Shown: positions 31,466-42,993, numbered from the stretch's first letter. The stretch: 64,000 bases of DNA from Omphiscola glabra (GCA_964017045.1 OZ024798.1:9383793-9447792); one strand, 5' to 3'. Numbers and translations are program-made. The notes: a model not told the origin generated them from the sequence alone.

Positions 31466-33443
31466 TTGATTTTTTATAGGAAAATAAAGAACGCCTTACG
31501 TATGCCTTTTACCCCATATCGGACATATGCAGTCTACAATAATGTTCCATTCTCTTTCGTTCTGTGCTTTCCTTTCCAGCTGCTTCCAGGTGTATCCCCT
31601 AAATGCGTGTCTGCCCCTATCTCACGTTTCCATGTATTCATGGAACTTCCTCTCTTTCTTTATCTCTGTGGATTTCATGTTTACGGCTGACTGCTGATGT
31701 TATCATGGGGTTTTAGGAGAGTGTTCCCTATCCACATCCATCTTTTTCTTATGATGTCTTATCAATAGTTTCCTGGTATGTCCTATCCACATCCATCTTT
31801 TTCTTATGATGTTTTATCAATAGTTTCTGGTATGTCCTATCCACATCCATCTTTGTTCTTATGATGTTTTATCAATAGTTTCTGGTATGTCCTATCCACA
31901 TCCATCTTTGTTCTTATGATGTTTTATCAATAGTTTCCTGGTATGTCCTATCCACATCCATCTTTGTTCTTATGATGTTTTATCAATAGTTTCTGGTATG
32001 TCCTATCCACATCCATCTTTGTTCTTATGATGTTTTATCAATAGTTTCCTGATATGTCCTATCCACATCCATCTTTGTTCTTATGATGTTTTATCAATAG
32101 TTTCTGGTATGTCCTATCCACATCCATCTTTGTTCTTATGATGATTTATCAATAGTTTCCTGATATGTCCTATCCACCTCCATCTCTTTCTTATGTCTTT
32201 ATAAATAGGTTCATGTTATGTCCTTTCTAGAAAGTCTGTGTTGAGAATGTTTCTAGGCCATTTGATGTTACGGATTTTTCTCTAAGGCAAGTGTATATGT
32301 ATGTCTGTACTTTAAGCGTAATTCTCGCTGTAGTTCTCCAAGTATCTGCTTTATAGAGTAGTCCTGTGTTGACATTTGTGTTTAAGGTTATGACTGTGGT
32401 CTACAGAGTAAGCTTGTTAGACACCCATATTTTATTTAACAGCACAAATGCTGACTTAGACTTTCCAATTCAAGCCCTTACGTCCGCTTCAGACAAATCT
32501 TTTTTTTTTTTCATGTGAAGGCTTCCCCTTGTTCCAGTGCATTTTCTGCCCCCGAGATTTGCTCTTGGTTGGATGAATTTACCTACATGATCTTGGTCTT
32601 GGTTTAATTATACTGAGTCCAAGCTGTGCTGAAATGTTGGCTTTGTCTTCATTCTTTTCTCTAAAATTTTGATTGTTGTTTGACAGATTGATATGTTATC
32701 TCCAAAGTCAAGGTCACTCAGTTATTCCCAAGAGGACGCCACTTTTTCCCGTTCTTCATTTTGTCCGTGGATTTGTTCCTAATCCAATCAATGCCAAGGA
32801 TGGATAGAAAGGGGGACACGATCATTCTAGTCTGACTCTGATCCGACTTTAAAAGCATCTAAGAGTTAACCCTCTTGTACCAACCTACATTCAAAATATT
32901 TCTATTCAAGACATTTCCTCGTAGAGACAGCAGTGAAATTTCTCTGTAGCTGGCACATTTACTGAGATTCATTTGATGAGGTGTCATGCTTTCCAAATTT
33001 TTTTAAATTCCCTTTACTTCCCATTTCTTTTCAAACAGAGGGTGCAACATGATTAGTATTGTATTTATATCTGCTCTAATCATTTCTGTTGTTATGTTAT
33101 CCGGTACCGATGCTTTCCCAATTTTCAGCTGGTTCATAGCCAGAGCAATTGAATATATTATATATATATATATATATACATATACTGTGGTCGGTGCCCG
33201 AAGTTCCACATATTAAGGAACTAGCCGTCAACAATGCAAAATGTCCTAGAGGTGTGGCCATTTAAATACTATTATAGTTAAAATGACAGTGTATATGCTA
33301 CTTTGGCGGCTGTTTCGTGAGTTGAAAGGACATCCCTGACCAAAATTGAATGTTTTGAGAAAAGATTGTCTTACAGTTGTCATGAACGTGGTGGGTGCTT
33401 TCAACAAACTAGAAATAGAACACAAAGAGTTGTCAAAGGACAT
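31466..33443 (-). pseudogene. LINE ORF2 relic with an internal minisatellite, antisense
   Basis: Reading the minus strand from 33,443 to 31,466, the order matches a non-LTR retrotransposon polymerase. It starts with a lead-in, then LKIGKASVPDNITTEMIRAD (33,130), then degraded RT palm sequence near 32,900-32,800, then SAQLGLSIIK (32,620), then ADVRA.IGKSKSAFVLLNKI (32,480), NTNVNTGLLYKADTWRTT and VQTYIYTCLRE (32,330-32,280). The WIGHT segment follows, amplified into an array at 31,720-32,225, and last comes GYTWKQLER-like and NIIVDCICPIWGKRH C-terminal sequence (31,600-31,500). There are many stops and frameshifts. It is related to the relic at 2.45-3.18 kb and is of the type often annotated as craniofacial development protein 2-like endonuclease-reverse transcriptase. 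Confidence 0.8.
31720..32225. repeat. 55-56-bp minisatellite derived from LINE ORF2, about 9 copies
   Basis: The unit contains TATGTCCTATCCACATCCAT and GATGTTTTATCAATAGTTTC. On the minus strand it reads a form of DKTS.EQRWMWIGHTR, which is the RRW-WIGH motif located once near the C-terminus of these LINE polymerases. The array lies at exactly the expected place between upstream and downstream LINE sequence, so it is an internal expansion. Confidence 0.9.
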
Positions 33444-34110
33444 TTATTACAAATAGTAAATTGACCATTCTGCACGTCAAAACAACCCAGAGTTGAATCT
33501 GTGAACAAAGAACACAAATCACAACTAATCTGCCCGATCTCCTCATGACACTTCACAAACTGGACAGATATGTCATATCATCAAATAATATCGGAATTGA
33601 ACTGATTACTTCAAATCGACATAAGCCATTTTCACATTCGGCCGACCAGGCCTGGTAGTTGCCCATTTCGTGTTTCGGCCTTATATATTAGTATTCGTAT
33701 CAGCAAATATATCCGGCGTTATTCGGGTTTATATTCAGAATAAAACTTCGAAAGTATATTAATCATACATTGAGACAATGTCATAAACACTTTGCTGAGG
33801 AAAGTTTTAAAATTTCAAATTGTATCCAGATTTATAATAAATATATTTTGATAATTAACTCGGAACCTTACATTAACTTGTTACCTAACATTTAACTCCG
33901 GACCTAACAGTGAAATCGGGAGCTAACATTAAACTAGGGAGCTAACATTGAACCGTGAACCTAGTTCTGTAGTCCTGGTCAGTAAAGGAGTTTTACGTTA
34001 CTAACACCTATGTGTATATTTTTAAAATTGTTATAAAAATATTTGAACAGGAATTTTACTTACATAGCTGTGTTTGTGGGTTATACGAAAATAAACTTAT
34101 ATCTACTTAT
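33443..34110. repeat. Spacer with a degenerate 20-bp repeat
   Basis: Around 33,860-33,965 phrases such as GGGAGCTAACATTAAACT and GGACCTAACA repeat about six times. AGTCCTGGTCAGTAAAG at 33,971 is shared with 11,818 and 38,958. The rest is AT-rich with no gene. Confidence 0.55.
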
Positions 34111-34113
34111 CAA

Positions 34114-34640
34114 CTATATTTAAAGACAATCTCCTTGTGTGTGTGGTAGGATAATGTCAGGGTCAGCAAAGAGTATACGACATTTATATTTAATGGCAAT
34201 CTCATTGTGTGGGTGGTAGGATAATGTCAGGGTCAGCAAAGAGTATATGACATTTATATTTAATGGCAATCTCATTGTGTGGGTGGTAGGATAATGTCAG
34301 GGTCAGCAAAGAGTATACGACATTTATATTTAATGGCAATCTCATTGTGTGGGTGGTAGGATAATGTCAGGGTCAGCAAAGAGTATATGACATTTATATT
34401 TAATGGCAATCTCATTGTGTGGGTGGTAGGATAATGTCATGTCAGCAAAGAGTATATGACAACTATATTTAATGACAATCATTGTGTGTGTGGTAGGTTA
34501 ATGTCAGGGTCAGCAAAGATTATATGACAACTATATTTAATGACAATCATTGCTTGGGTGGTAGGATAATGTCTGAGTCAGCAAAGATTATATGACAAAT
34601 ATATATTTAATGACAATCTCATTGCGTGGGTGGTAGGTAG
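34114..34640. repeat. 70-bp minisatellite, about 7 copies
   Basis: The unit contains GGTGGTAGGATAATGTCAGG and GACATTTATATTTAATGGCA, with exact 70-bp spacing in the centre and small deletions toward the right. It sits within sequence otherwise related to 48.57-48.66 kb, so it also lies inside a family copy. Confidence 0.95.
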
Positions 34641-34649
34641 GAATACGTT

Positions 34650-35640
34650 TTTTTTAAACCATCATGTGCTGATACAAATGAGTGTTGAAATAATGGCACT
34701 CTGGAGACAAGATATAGAAACGAAAGAAGTCCATCATTTCGTTAGTCCTATCTATAAAGTTTTCATCTGACTGGCAGAAGCGAGTCTTATGAAAAAGCTG
34801 GGAAAAAGTTATGTAGTATGTGCATGATCTGGGGTGAGAAGATGCATACAAACACAATATAACATAAATTCGACATATGTACCAGAGACTAGTACAGTAC
34901 ATTGAATACATTGGTGTAATGTGTTTATTAAATCAATAATTTGTTGGAGTCTAATTGTTTCCGTGGAAGTCATGCCCATGACGTCATCTCTGTATTATTT
35001 TTAAAATGCTGGGATATGGTCAGTATTTGTCTTTTTGTTCATGTAGTCAAAATAAACCACAATTAAACAACCATTTAACAGTTTTCGTATAAATCCTCTA
35101 CAAAATATAATATTAAGTAATGAAAGGTGGGGATGAAAATTAGACAAAGCAGGCCCCTGAACTATATTGATATTCTAATATCAAGCCAAACTGTACACTT
35201 CCAACATTTACACAGCAGATTTATTTCATCACTTATTTTTTACTTTAAAAAATATTACCCACCAAAATCACTTTGGATATTTTTTTAAAAGACTCTCACT
35301 TCGTGCAGTTTTGGGGAATTTATTTAATTGAACTATTGGCTTCATATTTAAATCACCTTCCAAATGAAAGCAATAGGGAAAAAGCTAATAATGTTGGGAG
35401 GTTTGAGTGGGGGGGTGGGGGGTGGGGCTGATTCTAAAATAAAAATGTTTAAATAAAATTTAACGTCAATTTAAAAGAAGGTAAACCAAAATATGACTTA
35501 AAATGAATTCGAAGAAGCATTTTTTTTTATTTTCTTAAAGTGTATATTTTTATTTTCATTTAACTACGTGACCATTGTTCATAACAGTTTTTATTGTTTT
35601 ACATTTGGAGGGAATTAACACATTTTATTTTGAAATCAAC
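34650..35640 (+). repeat. Helicase-family module, copy 3 (partial)
   Basis: It is collinear with 49,070-49,430 and 20,690-21,260: TTGTTGGA-TCTAATTGTTT, CCGTGGAAGTCATGCCCATG, CATGTAGTCAAAATAAACCA, ATAATATTAAGTAA, GGTGGGGATGA, TATTCTAAT and GCAGATTTATTTC. It is followed by a GGGGGGGTGGGGGGTGGGG tract near 35,408. The helicase portion is absent. Confidence 0.7.
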
Positions 35641-35739
35641 TCGCAGTCTCATGCTATAAAATTTTAAATATAAATGGTCCTAAACATCAAAACTTTAGCG
35701 TTCAAACAAATATAAGCGTTGAAACATAATGTCAATGGT

Positions 35740-36235
35740 ACGTGGGTGTCAAATATTCCAGTCCCTTGTCAGAAAATATGATGGCTCATGATGTTTGTCT
35801 AGGGTCGACGAGCGGCAGAGTGCGACTATACTCTACTCTGACGATCATTTACGATATCTCTGCTTCTCTCTCTAGTACTCTTAATAAATCTATTACGTCC
35901 GATGCACAACACAATAAGTCCATTGGGTAATGCTCTTTATTCTCTATAGTACATCTCGCAATGCATATAATACCAGCTCCACAGTCCGGAGGTACACAGC
36001 AAATCATTCGTTCACGATAGGTCTCTGTCCGACTCGGACACACACAGCTCGTTCGTGAACATATCAGCCTCCCTAAGGAACATAATCATATCTTTTTTTT
36101 TCGACATAACAGTTAACCCCCTTTTATACCTGAAACATCTCTCAAGTCATTCACCCGACCGTGACATGACAATCGTTCACCTACCCCATTTCACCCAAAT
36201 CAACCCACACACACTGCCACTGATTCCATGACCTT
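35740..36235 (-). mobile_element. LTR-like segment, possible solo LTR
   Basis: Read on the minus strand it has the layout of an LTR: a U3-like region, a TATA-type GGTATAAAAGGGGG (about 36,117-36,130), then about 170 bp downstream AGAGAATAAAGAGC with a polyadenylation-type AATAAA (35,935-35,950), and GC-balanced composition. I could not define TG...CA ends or a target duplication, and no retroviral-type internal coding sequence lies next to it. It could also be an unrelated promoter-like sequence. Confidence 0.35.
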
Positions 36236-36405
36236 GACAGTGGGGATCAGTAGTGATCTGTTGATCATAACATAATTCATTGTTACAGAAGGTTTGTAAT
36301 GTAAACATATTCAGCTTAGTTGGGACTCAGTATGTTGGTTTAATTTAAACATAATAATTATTGAATCTAATAAGAAAAGTACTAGTTCAATGATCTAGAT
36401 CAGGC
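36236..36405 (+). repeat. Fragment of the helicase-family 3' block
   Basis: GATCAGTAGTGATCTGTTGATCATAACATAATTCATTG-type phrases and CATATTCAG-TTAG match 23,940-24,010 and 50,700-50,790. The fragment is short. Confidence 0.65.
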
Positions 36406-36408
36406 CTG

Positions 36409-36540
36409 AGCAACATGGGGCCGCATGCGGCTCGGAAGCACCCGCTTGGCGGCATGCAAAGTAACAAATTATTCTCTATTATTTTCTAAATAACTGTTGC
36501 CCCGGTCCTATTACGCTCGCATAATTTTATCATAAGTATT
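36409..36540 (+). mobile_element. hAT terminal fragment
   Basis: CAGGCCTGAGCAACATGGGG, CCGCATGCGGC and a following GGCGGCATGC give the GC-rich, dyad-rich terminus seen in hAT elements of the kind whose transposase relic lies at 60.6-61.25 kb (compare GCGGCCCGCCG at 61,222). No other terminus is recognised nearby, so it is probably truncated. Confidence 0.5.
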
Positions 36541-37345
36541 GGGCCCGACATGCATTATGAGCTGTGCAACCCTGATATAATTTTTTTCCTTATGTTCTAG
36601 AATGTAAGGTAATAGTTTGAGTAGACTACTTCTATTTAAGAAATATTATGCAAACGGACGACTCACAGTCGTATTAATATCTTCAGCTTTTGTGACAAAA
36701 TATAGATTTATTTTATTGAATTAAAAATAAAGTTTTTTGCCTCAAGCTATGTAAGAATAAAAAAAAAAAAGTTATGACAAATATAGAAAATTTGAGCAAT
36801 GGTTCTGCTGCAAAATGTTAAAATGTTTTTATGTTTCAAAAACAAAATTAATATTGCTTACATAAGAATCAAATATATCAATAAATGCATATTCAATTTT
36901 AAAATTAAATTTTCTCCCTTCAAATAAAACTCTAATATTTACAAAACTTTATATAAACTTTTCAGGAAAATTATAAAATATTAAATTAATTTCAAAGGAT
37001 AATTTAAAGCATTGTCAAATTCATAGTCTTCTCATATTTTTTTTCATGCACATTTTATGGCAGATGTCAGGTGTCAAGATGTCAGATGTGAGCAAATGGA
37101 TACAAGCGATTACAGTTTCTTTTGTTTGCATTTTTTAGTGTTGTCTTTTTTTGTGGTTCTATATTGAGTTAATTAGTAGTGTGGCAAGGGTAACAATTTA
37201 AATCTTAACAAAGAATTAACTTTTTATATTGTTTCATAAATGTATAGTGATCCATCTTTAAACCAAAGATTTTACTTTCCAATTTGGTCTAATTTGTTCA
37301 CCCATAATCAACAATTCCTGTGTTAATCTGAGAATCAGGAGACTT
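36540..37345 (+). repeat. AT-rich family module X
   Basis: The part from 36,960 shares with 44,840-45,160 the words TTTCAAAGGATAATTTAA, GATGTGAG, GCGATT and GATCC-TCTTTAAACCA. Inverted, it matches 63,150-63,360 (CATAAATGTATAGTGA-CCAT). No gene was seen. Confidence 0.6.
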
Positions 37346-37444
37346 TTTTTTTTTTATATGTAGCTGTTTAATTCATTAAAAAATATTACATATGAATAAA
37401 TATAATAGAAACGTAAAATAAAATGTATCATTAGAATAACTTTT

Positions 37445-37575
37445 CTATTATCCCTGCCACCTGTCATTCCACTAATGTGAATTGCCCCTGCTACCTGTCA
37501 TTTCACTACTGTGAAGTGCCCCTGCCACCTGTCATTCCACTACTGTGAATTACCCCTGCCACCTGTCGCTCCATT
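37445..37575. repeat. 34-bp minisatellite, 4 copies
   Basis: The unit contains CCCCTGCCACCTGTCATTCC and ACTACTGTGAATTG. Confidence 0.85.
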
Positions 37576-38295
37576 AAGATCTTTGTCATCCTCATAACTA
37601 AACTGTATTTACAGCTAAAACACCAAACTTAAAATTCTCAATCACGTAAGCATCTCAAGAAAGAAAATTTCAAACTTCAAATTCACCATCACAAAATCAT
37701 CTCAAAAAACATAAAATGTCCAATTCACCATTACTAAAGCATCTCAATAAGCCTACGCCATTCAACAACTGTTGTGATTTTTATAATTTAAAAACAATAA
37801 ATATAATGATCTAGGCATCTTACGTGTAATGGTGAGTTCAAGAGCGCTGAAAATTAAATTACGAAAAAACCTCTGCTATATGAGATTCTTAAAAATATCA
37901 AAATTTCAATTGGTGTGTACTATTTGTTATTCTTGTTTTATAAGGTAATGGTCTCTAATTAAATATGGTGTTAATCTGCTGTTGTGTGTAAATGAGGTTG
38001 ACATTAGAATATTACTATAGATCTTGGTTTGTTCACACAATGGCGACGCCATGGTTATGTTTCAAATAAAAAGTGTTTTAATAAAGTTTCCCACATACAG
38101 TACACACCTCTGCCTTAGCAAAGATAACAAACACCTTTGGAAATTATCATTTCATTTATCACTAGTCATTTAATTTTATTTCAAGACATCATTTTAATGA
38201 CATAGTTTATAAATCCTTCCATTACTCTAACAAATGACGTCATAATGTTTAGGCAGTACAAAAAAAAAATGGCTGGTATTTTTAATTACGTGTAT
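37576..38295. other. AT-rich spacer
   Basis: Around 37,620-37,745 phrases like CAAACTTCAAATTCACCATC and AAAGCATCTCAA recur about four times in decayed form. The rest is unremarkable and no gene is supported. Confidence 0.5.
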
Positions 38296-38299
38296 GTGT

Positions 38300-38895
38300 T
38301 TGTGTGTGTGCATTAAGTCTGGTGTAGGTGTAGTCTGGTGTTAGTGTAGTATTGTGTTGGTATAATTTGAGAAGATGGTGTATGTGATGTTGGTAAAGGA
38401 TTTTGGTGTAGATGATGTTTTTGTAGTCTTACGTTTGTGTAGTCTGATGTTGGTGTAGATGAAGTTGGTTTATTCTGATATGTGTGTAGTCTGGTTTTTT
38501 TAGACTATTGTTGGTTTAGTCTTGTGTTGCCGTAGTCTGATGTTGGTGTAGATGAAATAGGTGTATTCTGGTATTTGTGTAGTCTGATTTAGTCTATTGT
38601 TAGTGTAGTCTTTAGTTGGTGTAGTCTTTAGTTGGTGTAGTTTTTTGTTTGTGCATAGGATGGTGTTGTAGTCTTGTGTTAGTTTAGCCTGGTGCTGTTG
38701 TAGTCTTACATTCGTAGTCTGATTTTTGTGTAATATGTAGTTGTTGTAGTCTGTTGTTGGTATAGTTTGATGTTATTGTAATTTGATAGTTGTAGTCTTT
38801 TGCTGATATAGTTTAATGCTGATTTAGTCTGATGTTGGTCTAATCAAATGTTGGTGTAATCAGATGTTGGTCTGTAGTAGTCGACTTTTACTGGA
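38300..38895. repeat. Degenerate TGTTGGTGTAGTCTG array, about 600 bp
   Basis: About 30 loose copies of a 15-21-bp unit are present, G/T-rich on this strand. It is the same family as 11,630-11,800, and again is followed by GTCCTGGTCAG. Confidence 0.8.
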
Positions 38896-38929
38896 TTATT
38901 CTGACGTTTTGTATAGTCTGGAATTTTTG

Positions 38930-39850
38930 GTAGATAGTTTAGGAGTAAGTTTTGAAGTCCTGGTCAGAAAAGAGTTTATACTTTACTAACCCATCTGTGT
39001 ATATTTGGATTACATTTTTTGGCTAAAATGCCTTGTATTTTCCAAAGCTATCATTGTGTGTTAGGTGTCTGTATTTTTATTTTCTATCTTTTCCACCTAG
39101 TCCATTCTGGATATAACAATGTGAAATGTTGGTTTGTGGATTGTTCTTGACGTATGATATACAAGTCTCCTCTGTTGGTAGGTGGTGTTTCTCTTTAATT
39201 TCAAAGGCCAAATCTACTATTGATTTCTGTTCAATGTTATAGTTTGGTCTTTAAATTTGTAAACGTTTGTCTTTTGTTGCGTGTCATTTTTGAAACTGCT
39301 TGCTAATTGTGATGTTTATTGTCCATGTGGATTTTCCTTTTCTCATTAATATAATTTTTTTTTCTAGCAACACTGCTGATTAATTCTGAATAAGCATGTC
39401 TTTTCTATCAGGTTAGTAAATTACATGAAGTAAATTTGTAGGAAATGAACTAATAAATGATAGTCCTTTCAATAATATCATCAAACAAATTTGGAGAGTG
39501 GAGTTAATATTTTTAAAAAAATAGTTTTTTTTTTCTTGTTCAAGGGAAATAATTAAAAACGTGTTTTGTGGATATAACTCATGATTTTCAGAGTTTTCTT
39601 AGTTACAGTTTTTATTATGAAAATGTTACTAAATAAAATATTTGTCAATAATTGTACTCATTTAAACATACACATTATCTAATTGTGTTAATTTTTAAAA
39701 ATATATTATGCAGTTTTTCTCAAACTATATAATTTATTATGTTATTTCAGAATTTATATTTTAAATTTGATTAACGAAGTACTTAGGCCATATGAAGATT
39801 CGTCTCTGCAAGAGAAAGTTCACTTGAATTTGATCCTTTCATTTAAGGAA
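38930..39850 (+). repeat. Family module Y ending in an inverted GGATCGA motif
   Basis: It is collinear with 47,610-48,300: ATGATATACAAGTCTCCTCT, TTATAGTTTGGTC, TTTTTCTAGCAA, GTATGTCTTTT-type and AGTTTTTGTAAT words. A further inverted partial copy lies at 54,780-54,970. The module ends with AGTTCACTTGAATTTGATCC at 39,817. Confidence 0.65.
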
Positions 39851-40150
39851 ATAACACACAGCCACAATCCCCAGCAACAAATCATCAAGCACGCATTCAC
39901 TCCACCGCCCCACCAAGGAGCGCCACACAATCCTCGGAAGGCATATTAATGCACCCCAACACAAAGAGCCGCACATTCGCAAAGAGCCCTGTTGCCGATG
40001 ACAACACACTCCATCAAATACTCTGCTGTTCAACACCAAACGGAAATAAAAAGAGATATGATGAAAATTTGAACACAATGATATTAACATGGGGGCTGCT
40101 TTCAGTGATTGTAAAACCTTATTATTATCTTTACAAGGGCTAAATACAAC
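39850..40150 (+). repeat. Short family link segment
   Basis: It contains TGTTGCCGATGACAACAC (compare 20,461 and 28,196) and is unusually rich in C/A. The overlapping small open frames on both strands look accidental. Confidence 0.45.
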
Positions 40151-40154
40151 CATC

Positions 40155-40918
40155 TGTCCAGTGTCGTCGAGCCGCCTGCATCCTGACCAGTGTCCGGTGA
40201 ACTGGCGATATCCCGTGGCCCTGTCCGGTCACCCACTACCCCTTGAATGTGTCCCGTGATAAGCGAGATCACATCTAGTAGCATTGAAGCTCATATTGCA
40301 ACTATTGACACCTAATTAAGCCCCATGACCCGTGTACCTTTTGTGTTTGGTATTAGGACAACCAATGCAAGTGATTATTATTTAATATTTTTTGTGTATA
40401 TATGTTTCTGTATATTTAAATAATTTCGCCTTGTAAAATGCAGATTGTACCAATAATTTATTTATAGAGGCCGAATGTGGTCATAGCGAATCAAATTACT
40501 TAATGGAAACAAGAAGCAAATACCAACAATAAGCACATGTGAAAAAAATCATCTATGAGGACAACGAGGAAATTGCATTCCTATTAGGAAGAAAAACTAG
40601 AGGAGTTTATAAGAGTAGCGTTTGAAGATCAAGTAAAGGAAGAAAAAGAGGAAGAACTTAAGAGTCAAAGATAGAGAACAAGAACGATGAGCTAAACAAA
40701 ACGAACTCGATACGTTAAAAGAAGTGGCCGATAAAAAAATTAGACTGGCTGAAATGAACACGAAAAGAAGTTGGTTAGGTGAATAATAGCGAGACGATAC
40801 AAAAAAACCAAAATTATCATGTAATCAAAGTCTACCAAAAATATGACAACATTCACGAACTGGACGAATACATAGTTAATTTAGAAAACATTTCCACTCA
40901 AAACAATGTTTCAAAATA
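40155..40918 (+). pseudogene. LTR-retrotransposon leader and gag N-terminal relic, copy 2
   Basis: The first 500 bp is a non-coding leader shared with 12,680-13,090. It is followed by a lysine/glutamate-rich degraded frame (NELDTLKEVADKKIRLAEMN at 40,700). A frame change near 40,780 brings the read to YQKYDNIHELDEYIVNLENI and STQNNVSKYE. This resembles the first part of the capsid domain of Ty3/gypsy gag in molluscs and other animals (a PKFDD-DLDAYL-RFE pattern followed by N-W). Gag forms the particle that packages element RNA. After this point the normal capsid sequence is replaced by the 24-bp array. Stops at 40,785-40,790 separate the two coding pieces. Confidence 0.5.
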
Positions 40919-42175
40919 TGAGGGGATGACCGGGGAATTACAAGCTTGGATGACCCGGGCACTACAAGTTAGGATGACCGGGGAACTACAAGTTAGGATG
41001 ACCGGGGAACTACAAGTTAGGATGACCGGGGAACTACAAGTTAGGATGACCGGGGAATTACAAGCTTCGATGACCCGGGAACTACAAGTTAGGATGACCG
41101 GGGAATTACAAGCTTGGATGACCCGGGAACTACAAGTTAGGATGACCGGGGAATTACAAGCTTGGATGACCCGGGAACTACAAGTTAGGATGACCGGGGA
41201 ACTACAAGTTAGGATGACCGGGGAATTACAAGCTTGGATGACCCGGGAACTACAAGTTAGGATGACCGGGGAATTACAAGCTTGGATGACCCGGGCACTA
41301 CAAGTTAGGATGACCGGGGAACTACAAGTTAGGATGACCGGGGAACTACAAGTTAGGATGACCGGGGAACTACAAGTTAGGATGACCGGGGAATTACAAG
41401 CTTCGATGACCCGGGAACTACAAGTTAGGATGACCGGGGAATTACAAGCTTGGATGACCCGGGAACTACAAGTTAGGATGACCGGGGAATTACAAGCTTG
41501 GATGACCCGGGAACTACAAGTTAGGATGACCGGGGAACTACAAGTTAGGATGACCGGGGAACTACAAGTTAGGATGACCGGGGAACTACAAGTTAGGATG
41601 ACCGGGGAATTACAAGCTTCGATGACCCGGGAACTACAAGTTAGGATGACCGGGGAACTACAAGTTAGGATGACCGGGGAACTACAAGTTAGGATGACCG
41701 GGGAACTACAAGTTAGGATGACCGGGGAATTACAAGCTTGGATGACCCGGGAACTACAAGTTAGGATGACCGGGGAACTACAAGTTAGGATGACCGGGGA
41801 ACTACAAGTTAGGATGACCGGGGAGCTACAAGTTAGGATGACCCGGGAACTACAAGTTAGGATGACCGGGGAACTATACGTTAGGATGACCGGGGAACTA
41901 CAAGTTAGGATGACCGGGGAATTACAAGTTAGGATGACCCGGGAACTACAAGTTAGGATGACCGGGGAACTACAAGTTAGGATGACCGGGGAACTACAAG
42001 TTAGGATGACCGGGGAATTACAAGCTTGGATGACCCGGGAACTACAAGTTAGGATGACCGGGGAACTACAAGTTAGGATGACCGGGGAACTACAAGTTAG
42101 GATGACCGGGGAACTACAAGTTAGGATGACCCGGGAACTACAAGTTAGGATGACCGGGGAACTACAAGTTAAATA
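40919..42175. repeat. 24-bp minisatellite, about 52 copies, in frame with the gag relic
   Basis: The unit ATGACCGGGGAACTACAAGT + TAGG encodes MTGELQVR. Variants are CCCGGG for CCGGGG (T to T, G to R), and AATTACAAGCTTGG or CTTCG for the last part. The 24-bp length keeps frame, so a 466-codon plus-strand frame (40,779-42,179) and a longer minus-strand frame both stay open. Variant blocks repeat: the order in 40,919-41,280 recurs starting near 41,285, a higher-order duplication of about 360 bp. I treat this as a repeat, not a gene: both strands are equally open and no unique domain follows. Confidence 0.97.
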
Positions 42176-42179
42176 TTGA

Positions 42180-42601
42180 ACATTGTTTTTTATTTGGGAG
42201 AGAGGTCTCTTTGCTTTGGGATACGTTGCACAATATTTGGTTGTATCATCGTGGGTTGTACAATATTGGCTTGTAATATAGTGGGTTGTAAAATATTGGG
42301 TTGAAGAAAGAGTTTGGAACCAGGAAATGCAATGACTGACATGCCGTATGAAATTAAACTTATAGAATGGAGGAAAGAGACTTATGGAAAAGCATATAGG
42401 ATATTGGATATCCTTATCTTTGGGATACATTGTAGGCCACTTTATGTGATCACTCAGTAACGAATATTTTATTAAATTAAGAAATTTAATGGCGGGAGAT
42501 AAAAGAACATCAGGCCACAACTGTAATGTAGATACTATGGCACAAGCTAAAAGAGATTTAGCGAATGATGTACTCAAGAAAATTAAAATTAAAGTGTTAA
42601 G
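42180..42601. other. Spacer, possible continuation of the retroelement relic
   Basis: A minus-strand frame from the array continues here only because stops are sparse. On the plus strand, 42,488-42,600 reads NLMAGDKRTSGHNCNVDTMA and then QAKRDLANDVLKKIKIK without a stop, of unknown identity. The word ATTGGGTTGTA-TGG recurs three times at 42,235-42,300. Confidence 0.35.
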
Positions 42602-42993
42602 AATGGACTACGATTAGTCGATTGTTTTGTCACGTGATACGTGTAAAAACAAGTAATACTTCCGGTAGGCTGTCTGCAACACACTAGTCACTCACAAATT
42701 TTTCTTCAAACAACTTTCTTCCTTTAATCATAACTGAATTATAATTATTGTCACATTTATTGAATGTCATTTAAAGAAACGCGTGTATTCAAGAATATTT
42801 TGAAAAGTAAAATTTTAATAAACACTGTGGAAGCGCTGATGGAGACAAACATTTTGCTTTAGAATTAATGATGATGGCAATGGCTGATCAGCTGTTTATC
42901 TGTTGTTATGTGTTGTTATGTGTAGCAGAAAGCCTACTAATGGCTGGTACGTATCACGTGACAAAACAAGGAAGTGACTAATCGTAGTCCATT
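42602..42993 (+). mobile_element. MITE with about 40-bp terminal inverted repeats
   Basis: The left end AATGGACTACGATTAGTC matches the reverse complement of the right end exactly for 18 bp. After a short mismatch (about 5 bp with a small indel) the match continues as TTGTTTTGTCACGTGATACG. The 392-bp element has no coding capacity. A damaged second copy lies at 11,263-11,600. I cannot define a target duplication (flanks GTTAAG and GATCC). The CACGTG in each arm is an E-box sequence. The superfamily is unknown. Confidence 0.85.

Noticed and set aside
40090..40320. tRNA or other small RNA gene in GC-richer leader sequence
   Set aside because: I could not form a cloverleaf or find matched Pol III A and B boxes here or at 12.7 kb; the segment is better explained as a retroelement leader.
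40898..42577. 559-codon minus-strand frame (CSSPVILT repeats)
   Set aside because: It is the complement of the 24-bp array. Openness on the strand opposite the gag relic follows from the unit sequence, and the unique N-terminal part resembles no protein.
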